Assembly: GCA_002839675.1 (NCBI GenBank) | Contig: PGYM01000001.1 | Coordinates: 858,683 to 922,682 of the forward strand | Direction: 5' to 3' | From: Methanomicrobiales archaeon HGW-Methanomicrobiales-1 | GTDB lineage: Archaea; Halobacteriota; Methanomicrobia; Methanomicrobiales; Methanospirillaceae | Length of the DNA stretch: 64,000 nucleotides | Part shown: positions 16,490 through 29,800 of the stretch, one piece after another | How positions within the stretch are numbered: position 1 is the stretch's first letter | Layout of the letters: the number at the start of each line of letters is the position of its first letter | Notes under the pieces: generated by a model | The model's database searches: none | Told to the model about the DNA's origin: nothing | What the model saw: only the letters and a program-made list of their open reading frames with translations | Made by a program: the position numbers and the translations under genes

Positions 16490-17713
16490 ATGAAATCCCC
16501 CATCGCATCACAAACCGGTACGAATAAAAGACCGTACCTATTTGCACCGAGAATGGCAAAAACTCCCAAATCTTTCATCCGGGAGATCCTCAAGGTTACT
16601 GAAAACCCGGAGATCATCTCCTTTGCCGGGGGACTGCCGAACCCGGCACTTATCGATGTTGACGGCATCGCACAGGCTGCCGCCCGGGTACTGGCCGCTG
16701 ACGGCCGGTCCGTTTTGCAGTATTCCACTACCGAAGGATACCTGCCGCTCCGCCAGTATATTGCAGACCGGTATAAAAAGCGGCTCGGGTTATCGGTGTC
16801 CCCGGAAGAGATTCTCATAACCAATGGTTCACAGCAATGCCTTGATCTTATCGGCAAGGTTTTTATCAATACCGGGGACAATATCGCGATAGAACGACCC
16901 GGATATCTTGGTGCAATCCAGGCATTCTCTCTTTACGAGCCGGTCTTCCATCCGGTGAACCTGCTTAACGATGGCCCGGATCCAACCGTGCTTCAAACTC
17001 TCTGCCGGCAGAACAACATCCGGCTCTTTTACGGGGTTCCCAATTCCCAGAACCCGTCAGGGATTACGTACTCCGAGGAACGAAGACGGGAAATTGCCGG
17101 TATCTTAAAAGAAACCGATACCCTGTTTATCGAAGATGATGCCTATGGCGAACTGAATTTCTCCGGCAGGTCTCTCTCGTCGTTGAGGGAATATATCCCG
17201 GACCAGACCATCATCACCGGTTCGTTCTCAAAAATTCTTGCCCCGGGTATGCGACTGGGATGGGTTGTGGCCCCGCCGGAAATTATGGAGCAGATTATTA
17301 TTGCCAAGCAGGCTTCCGATCTCCATTCCAATTACCTCTCCCAGCGAATTGCGTATGATTACCTGCAGCAGGGAACGATCGACCCACACATAACCCGGAT
17401 CCAGCGGGCGTATAAGGACCAGTGCGCATGCATGCTCAAGGCGATGGCAGAGACTTTCCCGGATACGGTTACTTATACGCAACCGCACGGGGGCATGTTC
17501 GTCTGGATCACCCTGCCGGATGGCTGTTCATCGATGGATATTTTTAATGCTGCCTTACAGGAACACGTCGCGGTATTACCGGGAACCCCGTTTTATATTG
17601 ACGGGGGCGGGAGCAAGACCATGCGGCTCAATTTCTCAAATTCTACCGATGAGAAGATCATCGCAGGTATCGGGCGGCTTGCACGGGTGATAAAAAAACA
17701 ATGCGGGGAATAA
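16490..17713 (+). CDS. PLP-dependent aminotransferase, class I/II (COG1167-like)
   Basis: A 407-residue fold-type I aminotransferase without the HTH domain of MocR regulators. Motifs: ISFAGGLPNPALID near residue 43, LQYSTTEGYLPLR near 80, NGSQQCLDLI near 110, the Asn of VPNSQNPSG near 185-193, EDDAYGEL near 219 and the PLP lysine in TGSFSKILAPGMRLGW near 245. Close relatives include 2-aminoadipate/LysN-type and aromatic or branched-chain aminotransferases, so the amino acid is uncertain. The ATG at 16490 gives a normal leader of about 20 residues before the conserved core; Met22 at 16553 is an alternative. Confidence 0.92.
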   Translation: MKSPIASQTGTNKRPYLFAPRMAKTPKSFIREILKVTENPEIISFAGGLPNPALIDVDGIAQAAARVLAADGRSVLQYSTTEGYLPLRQYIADRYKKRLGLSVSPEEILITNGSQQCLDLIGKVFINTGDNIAIERPGYLGAIQAFSLYEPVFHPVNLLNDGPDPTVLQTLCRQNNIRLFYGVPNSQNPSGITYSEERRREIAGILKETDTLFIEDDAYGELNFSGRSLSSLREYIPDQTIITGSFSKILAPGMRLGWVVAPPEIMEQIIIAKQASDLHSNYLSQRIAYDYLQQGTIDPHITRIQRAYKDQCACMLKAMAETFPDTVTYTQPHGGMFVWITLPDGCSSMDIFNAALQEHVAVLPGTPFYIDGGGSKTMRLNFSNSTDEKIIAGIGRLARVIKKQCGE

Positions 17714-17819
17714 TTTTTTTGGATCATTACCGCGTTTTTTTCCCGGTATAAAAACAGGATTGATAAATCCCTGATGTACATATATAGTACCAGAAAGAGT
17801 ATATGCCGTCCTTATAAAC

Positions 17820-17827
17820 TTTATATC
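17820..17827 (+). promoter_or_regulatory. Box A promoter of the giant TPR gene
   Basis: TTTATATC lies about 70 bases before the ATG. Initiation near 17850 would give a leader of some 45 bases, with GAGGT about 10 bases before the start codon as a weak ribosome site. Confidence 0.5.
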
Positions 17828-17893
17828 TCTTAAGTACTGCCGCGTGAAAATCAAAAAAAATCTGATAATATATCGTGCGAGGTAAAAAATTAC

Positions 17894-20800
17894 ATGAATA
17901 AGAGTGATGCTGAAGCTTTGTTGCGCCAGGGCATCGAACTCTATGACCTTGGCAAATTCCAGGAAGCCATTGTCATGTTTGATCGGGGACTTGCGCTGTT
18001 TCCCAAACTTGCAAAAGCTCATTACTTCAAAGGAATTGCCCTGTATGACCTGGGTCAATTCGAAGATGCAGTTGCATCGTATGATCTGGCCCTGGGCATA
18101 GAACCCGGAGATCCCAATGCATGGTATAACAAGGCCGCAACGCTGGCGCAGATTGGCAGGAATGAAGAAGCCTTAGACGCCTGCGAACAACTTCTCTCCA
18201 TCCGGTTTGACAATACTGAAGCCTGGATCTTAAAGGGAATTGCCTTATACGAACTGGGCCGGTTCAAAGAAGCGATAAGTGCCTACGATCATGCGCTCTC
18301 CCTGGACCCGACGCAAGCGAAGGTATATTATAATAAAGGAATTGCCCTTGGCGATCTCGGCCGGCATCACGAGGCAATTGTCGCTTATGATAAAGCGATT
18401 GAACTCGTTCCCGGGTATGCCCGGGCGTTTTATAACCGCGGTATATCCTTTTATGAAATTGGAAAATATGATGAAGCACTGGCGGCATTTGAAAAGGTCA
18501 ATGAGCTCGATCCCTCTGATATCTGGGTCTGGTATTACCGCAGTTTTATTTTAGCAAAACAGGAGCGCTATGAAGAAGCAGCTCAGTCAGCGGCAAAATT
18601 CCTTGAACATGAGCCCGATCATGCCGATATCTGGGCCATAAAAGGGATATCTCTCTTAAAATCCGGGAAATTTAACGATGCCGTCTCGGCCCTCGACCAG
18701 GCGCTTTCACTCAACCCCAAAGTAGCAGATGTCTGGTATCACAAGGGACTTGCTCATAACCAGCTCCAGCAATACCATGATGCACTCAATGCTTTCGATA
18801 AATCAGCAGAACTCAGCCCTGCACATGCCCAGACCTACTATAACCGGGGTATTGCCTTTGCGTACATTAACGAGTATGATGAAGCAGTGCAGGATTTTGA
18901 CCGGACCCTGTCTTTTGATCAATCGAATGCCGATGCCTATTATTTAAAAGGCATTTCCTGCATCAACTTAAGCCGGTATGATGAAGCCCTGGATTCTTTC
19001 AATCATGCGTTAAAGATAAAAGAAGATCATGCTGTATCGTACTATTATCGCGGCGTTGCACTGACCCGGCTGGGCAGGTACAAAGACGCACTCGAATCTT
19101 TTGATGATGCACAGGCTCTCGATCCTGCGTGTGCACCGGCATTATACCAAAAAGGCCTGTCATATGCCCATCTCGGTCGTTTTGCCGAAGCAGTAACCGC
19201 TTATGATCTTGCCCTGCAGATTCGTCCGGCATATGCGGATGCAATATATCACAAAGGATTCGCTCTTGCAAAACTGGGAAGAAATATCGAGGCAATACAG
19301 GAATTTGACCGGACCATTGCAGAACAACCGCATAATCCCCAGGCATATCACCAGAAAGGCCTCCTTCTTGCAAAACTCGGGAAATACGAAGATGCCGTGG
19401 GCGCATACCTGCAGAGTATCGAATTAAAACCTGCCTATGCACAGGCATTCTATGATATGGGTCTTGCCTGTGCAAGGCTCGACCAGTCACAAAAAGCCAT
19501 TGAAGCGTTTGAAAACGCTATTGCAATCAATCCGAATTATGTAAATGCGCATTACAACCGTGGACTTGCTCTTGCAAGCCTCGGGCAGTACAATGAGGCT
19601 TTCGATGCCTTTGACCGGGCTGTCGAGATCGATCCGTCCCACACGCTGGCACTCTACCAGCGGGGCATCATGCTTATGCAGCTGGTGCGCTATGATGAAG
19701 CGATCGATGCATTTGACAGCGTCCTTGTCCTGTCCCCGCAGAATGCCGGGGCATTATATGAAAAAGCAATGGCTCTTGTGCATCTCGACCGGCTGGAAGA
19801 GGCCGTTCATGCATTCGATGAAGCGCTGGAACAGAATCCCTCCCTGGTCAATGCATGGTTCAATAAAGCAATTGCTCTTGCAACGCTCGGGAAACTGGAT
19901 GACGCCGTTGCCGCATTCGATAAAGTAATTGTCTTAAACCCGAAACATACCGAAGCAGCGGTCCGCAAGGGAATAGCGCTGGTCAATCTTAACCGGTTTG
20001 GCGAAGCAATCGTTCTTTTTAACCGTTCTCTTGAAGACAACCCGCGGGACATCTGGGCATGGTGTTACAAAGGTGTAGCCCTGATATCCTTAAACCGGTA
20101 TGATGAGGCGATACGGGCATTCGATAAGGCACTGGAGATCGACAACCGGTTTTCCCATGCGTATTTCGAGCGGGGGAATGCATTCCTCTTTACCAACCAG
20201 TTACCTGAAGCAATACGATCCTATGACCTTGCACTGGAGATCGATCCGGAAAATCATGAAATACTCTCCCAGAAAGGCCATGCACTCATAAAAAACGGAC
20301 AATTTGAAGAAGCCATAACAACCTTTAGTCTCGTCATTGCACATGACCCTCAAAATATTACTGCACTTGATGAAAAAGCCCAGGCGCTTTTCCATATCGG
20401 AGAATATGGAAAGGCGGTCCAGGCATTCGAAGATGTTATAGAAATTAATCCAGCGTATCCCAATGCACAATATTACCGGGGAAAATCACTCGTACAGATC
20501 AACCGGTTTAATGATGCGGTTGCCGCATTTGACCAGGTACTTGCCCTCTCTCCCCGGAATGCAGATGCCGCTTATGAGAAGGGCTCAGCTCTCATGCATC
20601 TCCGGCAGTTTGAAGATGCAGATATTTCATTTAACTATGCTCTCGAACAGGATCCAGGCCTTGTTAGTGCCTGGCTCAAAAAAGGTGTAACGCTATCTCA
20701 TCTCGGATTAGAAGAAAAATCCGTTGAAGCGTTTGAACGGGCGATTGCCCTTAACCCCCAACTCACTGAAGCAACCGTAAAAAAAGGCATAGCACTGGTC

Positions 20801-23800
20801 AATCTGTCCCGGTTTTCTGATGCAATTGTGATACTGAACCAGGCCCTGGAAGACGATGCAGGAAATGTTCAGGCATGGTATTATTCCGGCCTTGCCTTTG
20901 CAGCACTGGGACAGACTGAAAAGGCCATTAAGGCTTTTGACCGGGTGCTGGAGCTCAACAGGCAGTGTGCCCCTGCATGGTATGAACGGGGAAGAGCACT
21001 TGCCCGCATGGGTAAACACCTTGAATCCGTGCTCTCCTATGATAAGGCACTTGAACTTGCTCCGGATGATCCCGAGACCCTGTATCATAAAGGACTGGCA
21101 CTTGCCCAGCGCGAACGGTATGATGATGCGATAAAGGCATTTGAACGCGTGATCATACTGGAACCAGAAAATGGTCATGCATATTACTACCTGGGAGTCT
21201 CCCTGGCCGGCCGGGAACGTTTTGATGAAGCCGTCAGGGCTTTTGACCTGGCACTTTCGCTCGATCCTTCCAATGCCCAGGCCTATTATTTCAAGGGTAT
21301 CGCGCTCATCCAGTCTGAACGATATAGCGATGCAATAAACACCTTTGAACAGGCGATTGAGCTGGATTCGGACAATTCCCAGTCTTATCATTATCTTGGG
21401 ATCGCCTATCTCCAGTCAAAACAATACGAAAAGGCATTAAAGGTTCTTACGTCTGCAACTGACATGGACCCCTCAATTTCGGACGGGTTCATGTACCAGG
21501 GAATCGCACTTGCGCATCTCTCCCGCCATGAAGAAGCGGTTATATGCCTTGACAAAAGTCTGGCAGCAAATCCCTCATTAATGGAGGCATTGATCTACCG
21601 GGCGGGATCCTTAATCCAGCTCAAACGGTACGCAGAAGCGATTGAAACCGGTGAGCGGATCCTTTCGCTCAACCCGACACTGGTCGATACCTGGCTGCAA
21701 ATTGGTGATGCAAACGTCAGCCTGGATAAAAATCCAGAGGCATTGATTGCATTTACAAAAGCCCTTGAAATTAATCCAAATCTTTCCGATGGCTGGGTGA
21801 AAAAAGGGCATGTCCTGTATGACATGGGAAAAATCCCGGAAGCAATTGTTGCCTACACCCGCGGACTGGACATAAATCCGTCACTACAGGATATCTGGAT
21901 CTTAAAAGGGGATGCCTTAAATGAACTCGGCAAAACCCTGGATGCAATTTCTGCCTATGCAAAAGCAGTAAAGATCGATCCCGGGCTGGTGGATGGCTGG
22001 GTAAAAAGTGGCAAGGCATATTACGAACTGGGAAGGTACCAGGACGCTATCGATGCATTTGATAATGCGATTGCATTGAACCAGCGGTGCATCGACGCAT
22101 TCCAGTATAAGGGAATGTCCTTAGAAAAAATCAACCGTGTCGAGGAGTGTATCCAGGTATTCGAAGTCCTCCTCGAGATTGATCCTGCCAACTTCGATGC
22201 CCAGTACCATAAGGGACTTGCTCTCTCAAAACTCGGGGAACACCGGGATGCAATTGTTGCTTTTGACAAGACGATTGCACTCAAACCATCAGCCCAGGTC
22301 TGGTATAATAAAGGGCAATCATTAACAGAAATCGGTAAGTACCAGGAAGCAGTTGATGCGTTCACACACGCCCTGGAGATGGAATCCGGGTATAACGAAG
22401 TTTATTATTATCTTGGTTACTGCTACCTAAAACTGGGTAAATATACTGAATCAATCGCATCCTTTGACCGGAATCTTGAGCATGATCCGAGTAATGCAAA
22501 AGGGCATTTCAACCGGGGTATCGCGCTCCAGAAACTTGACCGGGATACCGAAGCTCTCGAATCTTTTGATAAAGCCCTCATCTCTGATCCGGAAAATGCA
22601 CTCGCTTTTTATCACAAGGGCCAGTCCTATGCAAACCTGGAGATGTTTAACGAGGCGGTTTTCTCATTCGATAAAACCCTCCATCTCAAACCGAAATACA
22701 CCGATGCCCGGATGAAAAAGGGACTTGCCCTGTATCACCTGGGCAAACTGCGTGAATCCATCAAGGATTTTGATCGCACCATCCATGACAATCCCCGGAA
22801 TTCCCAGGCATATTATCATAAAGGCCGTGCATTATCGGATCTCGGGAAATTTATAGAAGCCAATGAATCGTACGACCGGGCACTTGATCTGAACCCGGCG
22901 TTTTGTGAAGCCTATCTCCATAAAGGGCTCGCACTCCTGGAACTATCCCAGTTTGATGATGCAATCTCATCGTTTGACCAGGCTCTTGAAATCGATTCCA
23001 ATCTTGAGGCGGCACATTATAACCGGGGGTATGCACTTGCAAAAACCGGCAGGCATAAGGAAGCGATTACTGCCTTTGACCGCTCTCTCTCGTTGATGCC
23101 CAGCGATGTATCTGCAGCATACCAAAAGGGCCTGTCCCTGTACGCGATTGGCCTCCACCGGGATGCACTCGACTCCTTTGACCGTACGCTGGAACTAAAA
23201 CCCCAATATGCCGATGCTGCTTTTTACAAATCGCTTGCATTGCATGACCTGGGGCGCAATGAAGATTCGGTAGTTGCTGCGGATCGGGCAATAGAGATTA
23301 ATCCGGAATTTTCCCGGGCCTGGTACTTAAAAGGTGTATCCCACCTGGATCTTGAACAATACGACAAGGCAGTTGGCGCATTTGACCGGACAATCGAGCT
23401 GGATAATACCAATGCCCAGGCATATTTCGACAAGGGACTTGCTCTAATTCACCTGAAAAATCCTGAAAAAGCAATCGAATCGTTCGATAAGGTACTTGAC
23501 CTGATTCCCGGATATGCCCCGGCATTTTATCAAAAAGGCATTGCGCTTAACGCGATTGGTATGTTTGAAGAAGCGGTTCTCTCGTTCAATATCGCCATTG
23601 AAATAGAACCTGATAATGCAGATGCACTCTACCAGAAGGGACTGGCTCTAACCAGCCTGGAGAATTACCCTGATGCGATTATTGTGTTTGATGCGGCTCA
23701 CGAAATTGAACCGAAACGAGCAGATATCATATACAAAAAAGGGCTTTCCTATGCTTCCTTAGTTCAGCATGAAGATGCAGTATCCGCCTTTGCCCTGGCA

Positions 23801-26800
23801 CTTGAACTGGATCCCGGATATAATGATGCCTTGTATCACAAAGGGCTCTCACTTGCGGAACTGGGGAAATTTGCCGATGCGATTGACGCTCTGTCAAAGG
23901 CACTTGAGACCAGTCCGAAGATAGCCAATGCATGGTTGATCAAAGGATTTTGTCTCGCTGCTGAGAAACGTTACCAGGAAGCTATCCTTTCCTATGACAG
24001 TGCGCTCGAGATCGATTCGAACAGTGCCCATTCATGGTTTTATAAAGGACGTGCCCAGCTCAACCTTGATGCCCTGACTGATGCAGCAGCATCCTTTGAC
24101 CGGGCCCTGGCAAATCAGCCCGCATTCGGAGAAGCCTTCTACTACAAAGGCATCGCATTGCATCGCCTGGGTAATCTGGACGATGCGGTTGCAGCTTTTG
24201 AACAGGCAAATAACCTGATGCCCGATTTCGAACCGGGGTATCTCCAGAAAGGCAGGGCACTGTCTGCTCTCGCGCGATACCAGGAAGCTGTTGATGCCTT
24301 TGCCCGGGTTATTACGGCCGATCCCAAAGATATTGCTGCGCTTTACGGCCAGGCCCGGGCATTCGATAAACTGGGGATATACGATAAAGCAATCCTCTTA
24401 TATGGCCGGGTCACCCGCCTTGATCCCGCATGTGAACGGGCATTTTTATACAAGGGTATGGCGCAGGCTAACCTGCACCATGATGAAGATGCCGTGGAAT
24501 CTTTTGACCGCACCCTTGAGATCAATGCAGTTAATGGTGATGCATTAAGCGGTAAAGGCAGAGCACTCGTCGCACTCCGGAAATACGAAACGGCAGTGGA
24601 ATCCTTTGATGCGTTCCTTGCAATCACCCCTGGCACGATCGATATCCTTTATGAAAAAGGACTGGCCTTAACCAAGTTAAAAAAGGCAGAGCCTGCTCTT
24701 GAGGTGTTCAACCAGTGCATTGCGCTCGGGCTTGATACGGCAAGAGTCCATGCAGAAAAAGGATTTGTTCTCTATGAACTGGGAAATTACCCTGAAGCCA
24801 TCCTTTCATTTGACCGGGCTTTGGCGCAGGATAGTCATGACACCCCGTCGTACCTGGCAAAAGGGCTGGCCCTTGCACAGACCGGGCGACATGAAGATGC
24901 AATTGCTGCGTTTGATGCAGTTCTTCTCATCGATCCCGAGAACGGGCAGGCACACCGGGGCAGGGGGGTAGCACTCGTTAAACTCAGGAGGTATGAAGAT
25001 GCAATCATATCCCTTGATCATGCCCTGGATTATGACAAGGCTAATCCCGATATCCTCACGTGCAAGGGATATTCCCTTTACCGGCTGAAACGGTTCAAGG
25101 AATCCGTTGAGGCACTGGGCAAATCACTCAAACTGAGATCCCAGGATGTAAAAACCCTGTTCTTCCGGGCTAAAGCCTATATGCACCTCGAACGGTGGGA
25201 AGATGCAATCTCTCACTTTGAAAAAGTGCTGGCTATAGATCCAAAGGATACGGCGGCATGGTATTACAAGGGTCTCGGATATACCCGGATGGTCCTGTTG
25301 GATGATGCATTACACGCGTTTGATAATGCACTAGTCAATGATGAGTCCTGTGCTGTTGCATGGTTTGAAAAAGCAGAGACCCTTCGCAGGAGTGAACGAT
25401 TTGAAGAATCCCTTGCAGCGTACGATCGGACGCTGGAACTCGATTCTCATCATCAGAATGCAGCTTATCACAAAGGACTGGCACTTTTCATTCTCGGGCG
25501 GAATGATGAAGCTATCGAAGCCTTTGATCATGCTCTGGCCATCGGTGTTGCGAATGCCCGGATCCAGTTCAGTCGCGGACATGCGCTCCTGGTTGCAGGA
25601 CGTTATACGGATGCGCTGAGTTCATTGGAACGTTCGATTGAACTGGCACCCGGTGATGCAGCTACCTGGTATGACAAAGGACAGGTACTGGCATTGCTGG
25701 AAAATTATAAGGGTGCAATCGAAGCCTTTGAAAAGACCCTGGAACTGGATCCAAAGGATGCTCATGCATCGTTTGGCAAAGGCCAGGCACTCTTTTTCCT
25801 TGGACAGGATGAAGATGCAATCACGGCCTTTGACCTGACCTTATCGCTGGACTCCGCTTTCGCTGATGCTGCATATGCCAGAGGAGTTGCCCTCGGCCGT
25901 CTGGGGAATTATCCCAAGGCAATCAAATCATTTGATTATACACTCGAATATGTTCCTGAACATGCAAAGGCGCACTACCAGAAAGGACTCGCACTGAATG
26001 CATCAGGGAAATATGAAAAAGCAATCCGTGAATTCAAGGCCGCAATAACCCATGATCCTTGCCTCTATGATGCCATCTTCCAGTCAGGTCTATCCTATGC
26101 GCAACTGGGTAAACATGAAAATGCCCTGCAGGTATTTGACAAGATGCTGGAGTTAACGCCGGAAGATGCAATGGTTATGTACCAGCGTGCGCTTGCCTTA
26201 ACAAAACTTCACCGGTTTAATGACGCGCTTATTCCGATCGAATCATCACTGGATCGCGAAAATAACCGGGCGGATGTATGGATTCTCAAAGGCAGCACCT
26301 TGTATGAAAGTGAACGGTACGGGGAATCCTTAGAAGCATTTGACCGGGCTCTTGCGTTAGAACCGAAAAACCCCATTGCATGGTACCGTAAAGGCAAATC
26401 CTATCTCGAACTTGAACAGACTCGAGACGCAATTCACTGTTTTGAACAGGTGCTGAATGGCGACCCGGCATGTGCCCCGGCCTGGTTCAGGAAAGGGAGC
26501 GCACATCTCTCGATAGGGGAGTTTGAGCCTGCTGTCGATGCTCTTACCCGTGCGCTTGATATCAAACCCGTATCGGCCAATGGATGGTATGATCGCGGTA
26601 TTGCACTCTTTGAACTCGGTCGATTCGAAGATGCCGTTGCATCGTATGATCAGGCCCTTGGTATTAATCCAAAATATGCCAATGCCTGTTATGATAAGGG
26701 AATTGCCCTGACCCGGCTGGGCCGGGATGCTGATGCAATCAGTACATTTGAACGTGCAACGGGAATTGATCCGCATTTTGCTACCGCATTTTTTGATACC

Positions 26801-29800
26801 GGGTTGGCATACTTCCGTCTTTCCGATTATAAAAAAGCCATTTCAGCCTTTGAAAAAGGTCTTGCAGTCAATGCTTCCTATGCACCGGCCTATTATTACA
26901 AAGGCCTCGCACTCATCCAGATTAAAAAATTAAAAGACGCTATCGTGGCTTTCGATGCAGCAATCAGCCTTGATGGCGGGAACTATGATGTCTGGTATAA
27001 CAAGGGTCTTGCCCTGTCTCAAACCCGGCAATTCGAAAAAGCGGGAGATGCATTTGACAAATCGATCAGTTTTAATTCACACGTATATGATCCCTGGTTC
27101 GAAAAAGGCTGTGCACTCTTCCGGTTATCAAAATATGACGATGCCATTGTAGCCTTTTTGCATGCTCTCTCGCTTGATGACAGCAAACGGGAAGGACACT
27201 ATGCCCTTGGTCGTACGTATGTGGCATTAAGCAGGTACGAAGATTCCCTTCCTTCCTTTAACCGGGCGATTGCATGCGATCCCGGCTTTATAAAAGCGTA
27301 TCGGGCCAAGGGTCTTGCACTCGAAGAACTTGGGCAATATGAAGAAGAGATACCTGCATTGGCAGGAGTGCTCTCGCTCGATCCGGCAGATGCCGGTGCA
27401 TGGTACCATACCGGTTTTGCCTGTGAACGCCTTGGAAACGATGATGATGCAATTGCCGCTTTAGAGAAGGCCAGGGCTGGTGATCCTTACAATATCTCCC
27501 TCCTCTTGTTGGAGGGAAGAATATTAGGACGGCTGGAAAAATATGAAGATGCCATCCATATTCTTGACATAGCACTGGGGCGTGAACCTGATAACGGAGA
27601 GATACTTTTTGAAAAAGGAATTGCTCTCTCCCATTTAGAAAGGCATGAAGAATCCACAGAAATCTTTGCATCTGCGGCAGCAAATCTTCCCGGGAAGTTT
27701 GAGCCCCTGTACGAACAGGGCATCTCACTGGTGATTCTTGGCCGTTACCATGAGGCTGAAGTTGCTTTTAATGCCGCCCTCCAGCTCAACGAGACCGATC
27801 CGGATATCTGGATTGAGAAAGGATCCGTGCTCCTGCATCTCAAGCGTTATGAAGAAGCGATTGATGCGTTCACCAATGCCATTTCGTACACCAAGGAATC
27901 GTACCGTGCATTCCTTGAACAGGGTAAGGCATATGCCTTCCTTGGAAAATGGGAAGATGCCATCCCGGCATTTGATCTTGCAATCCAGCTGAAACCTGAA
28001 GATCCGCGTGCCCTGTATGAAAAAGGCCTGGCCCTGTTCAATCTTAAAAAGTTTGCAGAATCGGTCAGGGTTCTTGATGAATCCCTGGCAGTTGATCCTG
28101 ATAATACCCGTGCACTTTATTATCGATCTTCTGCCCTTGCGGAAGCAGGGGATTATGCACAGTCAGCAGAATCCTACCGGCACCTGCTCGCATTTACCCC
28201 GGAGGATCCTGTTGCCTGGCTGGAACTGGGCCTTGTCCTTGCACGGATCAACCGGCACGACGAAGCTCTTGTCGCGTTCGATCGATGCCTGGATATCCAG
28301 CCGGATAATTTTTCAGCAGTGTATAACAAAGCACGCTCTCTGGATTCGCTCAACAGGATCAAAGAAGCAATCACAATGTACAACCAGGCTCTTTCTCTCG
28401 ATCCTGCACACGCAGAGACACACCATTTCAAAGGAATGGCCTTGTATAGTCTCGGCAGGTTTGAAGAAGCAGCAAAAGAACATGATCTGGCACTGGAGAT
28501 CAACCCTGCATTTGGCGAAGCACTCTATGATAAAGGCCGGTCACTTGCTTCCCTTGGCATGTATCGTGAAACGGTAAAAACGTTCGATAAAGCAATCGCC
28601 GTTGAAAAAAATTATGCTCCGGCCTATTATGATAAAGGTCTCGCACTCGCTCATCTTGGGCGGCATGAAGATGCAATAATTGCATTTAACAAGAATATCG
28701 ATCTCGATGCAGGCAATGCCCTGGCATATTACCACAAAGGGGTATCCCTCATAGCTACCGGACGGCAGAATGATGCCATTGATGCATTCGATCGCATGCT
28801 CAGTATCGACCCGCTATCGGTTGACGGGTGGTTGTACCGTGGACGGGCACTGGCAGATCTCGCCCGGTATAATGATGCTATCGAAGCATATGTCAAAACA
28901 TTAGAGATCGATCCTTCCAATCCCGATGCCTGGTACCTGAAAGGCAGCGCATTCTTCGCCCTCCAGGGGTATGATGATGCAATTGAAGCCTTTGCACGGG
29001 CACTGGAGATACGTCCCGAGTATACGCAGGCATTTTTCGATAAGGGGCGTTCTCTTTTCCAGCTGGGCATGTATAAAGAGGCAGTACTATCGTTTGACAA
29101 TGCACTTTCCATTGAACCAAAAAATATCGATGCCCTGTACCAGAAAGGGAGGGCTCTTATCCGGCTCGGGTTATATGAAGATGCTATTGCAGCCTTTGAT
29201 CCGGCCCTGAGGATTCGCCCGACTGCTGCTATGATCTGGACCGGGAAGGGGATCGCCCTTTCCGCGTTATCTAAAGATAAGGAAGCAATCAGTTGCTATA
29301 ACAAGGCATTGGGCATCGATAGCAAAGATGCACGGGCTCATTATAATCTCGGTGTCTCGAATGTCAACATGGGCCGTTACCAGGAAGCTATCCGGAACCT
29401 GGATGCCGCCCTGACATATAAGCCACAGTGTGCTGAAGCCTTCTTCCAGAAAGGAAAGGCACTTTCCGGCCTTTCAATGTTCCACGAGGCAATCAGTGCT
29501 TTTGACAAGGCACTTGCGCAGAAAGGAACATTTGCCGATTCATGGCTCTACCGCGGGATTGCGGAAACGAACCTGGGCAGTTACGATGCAGCACTTGACT
29601 GTTATGATCGTGCGATTGCTATCGATCCTGACTATGCGGCTCCTTACTTATACCGGGGTATTGCCCTGATCCAGTTAAAGCGGTATTCAGAAGCGGTTGA
29701 TGCTTTTGACCGGGCACTGGAATCCCGTCCGGACTATGCCGAAGCCTTATATCACAAAGGGGTTGCCCTGGTACACCAGGAACGTTATGAAGATGCAATC

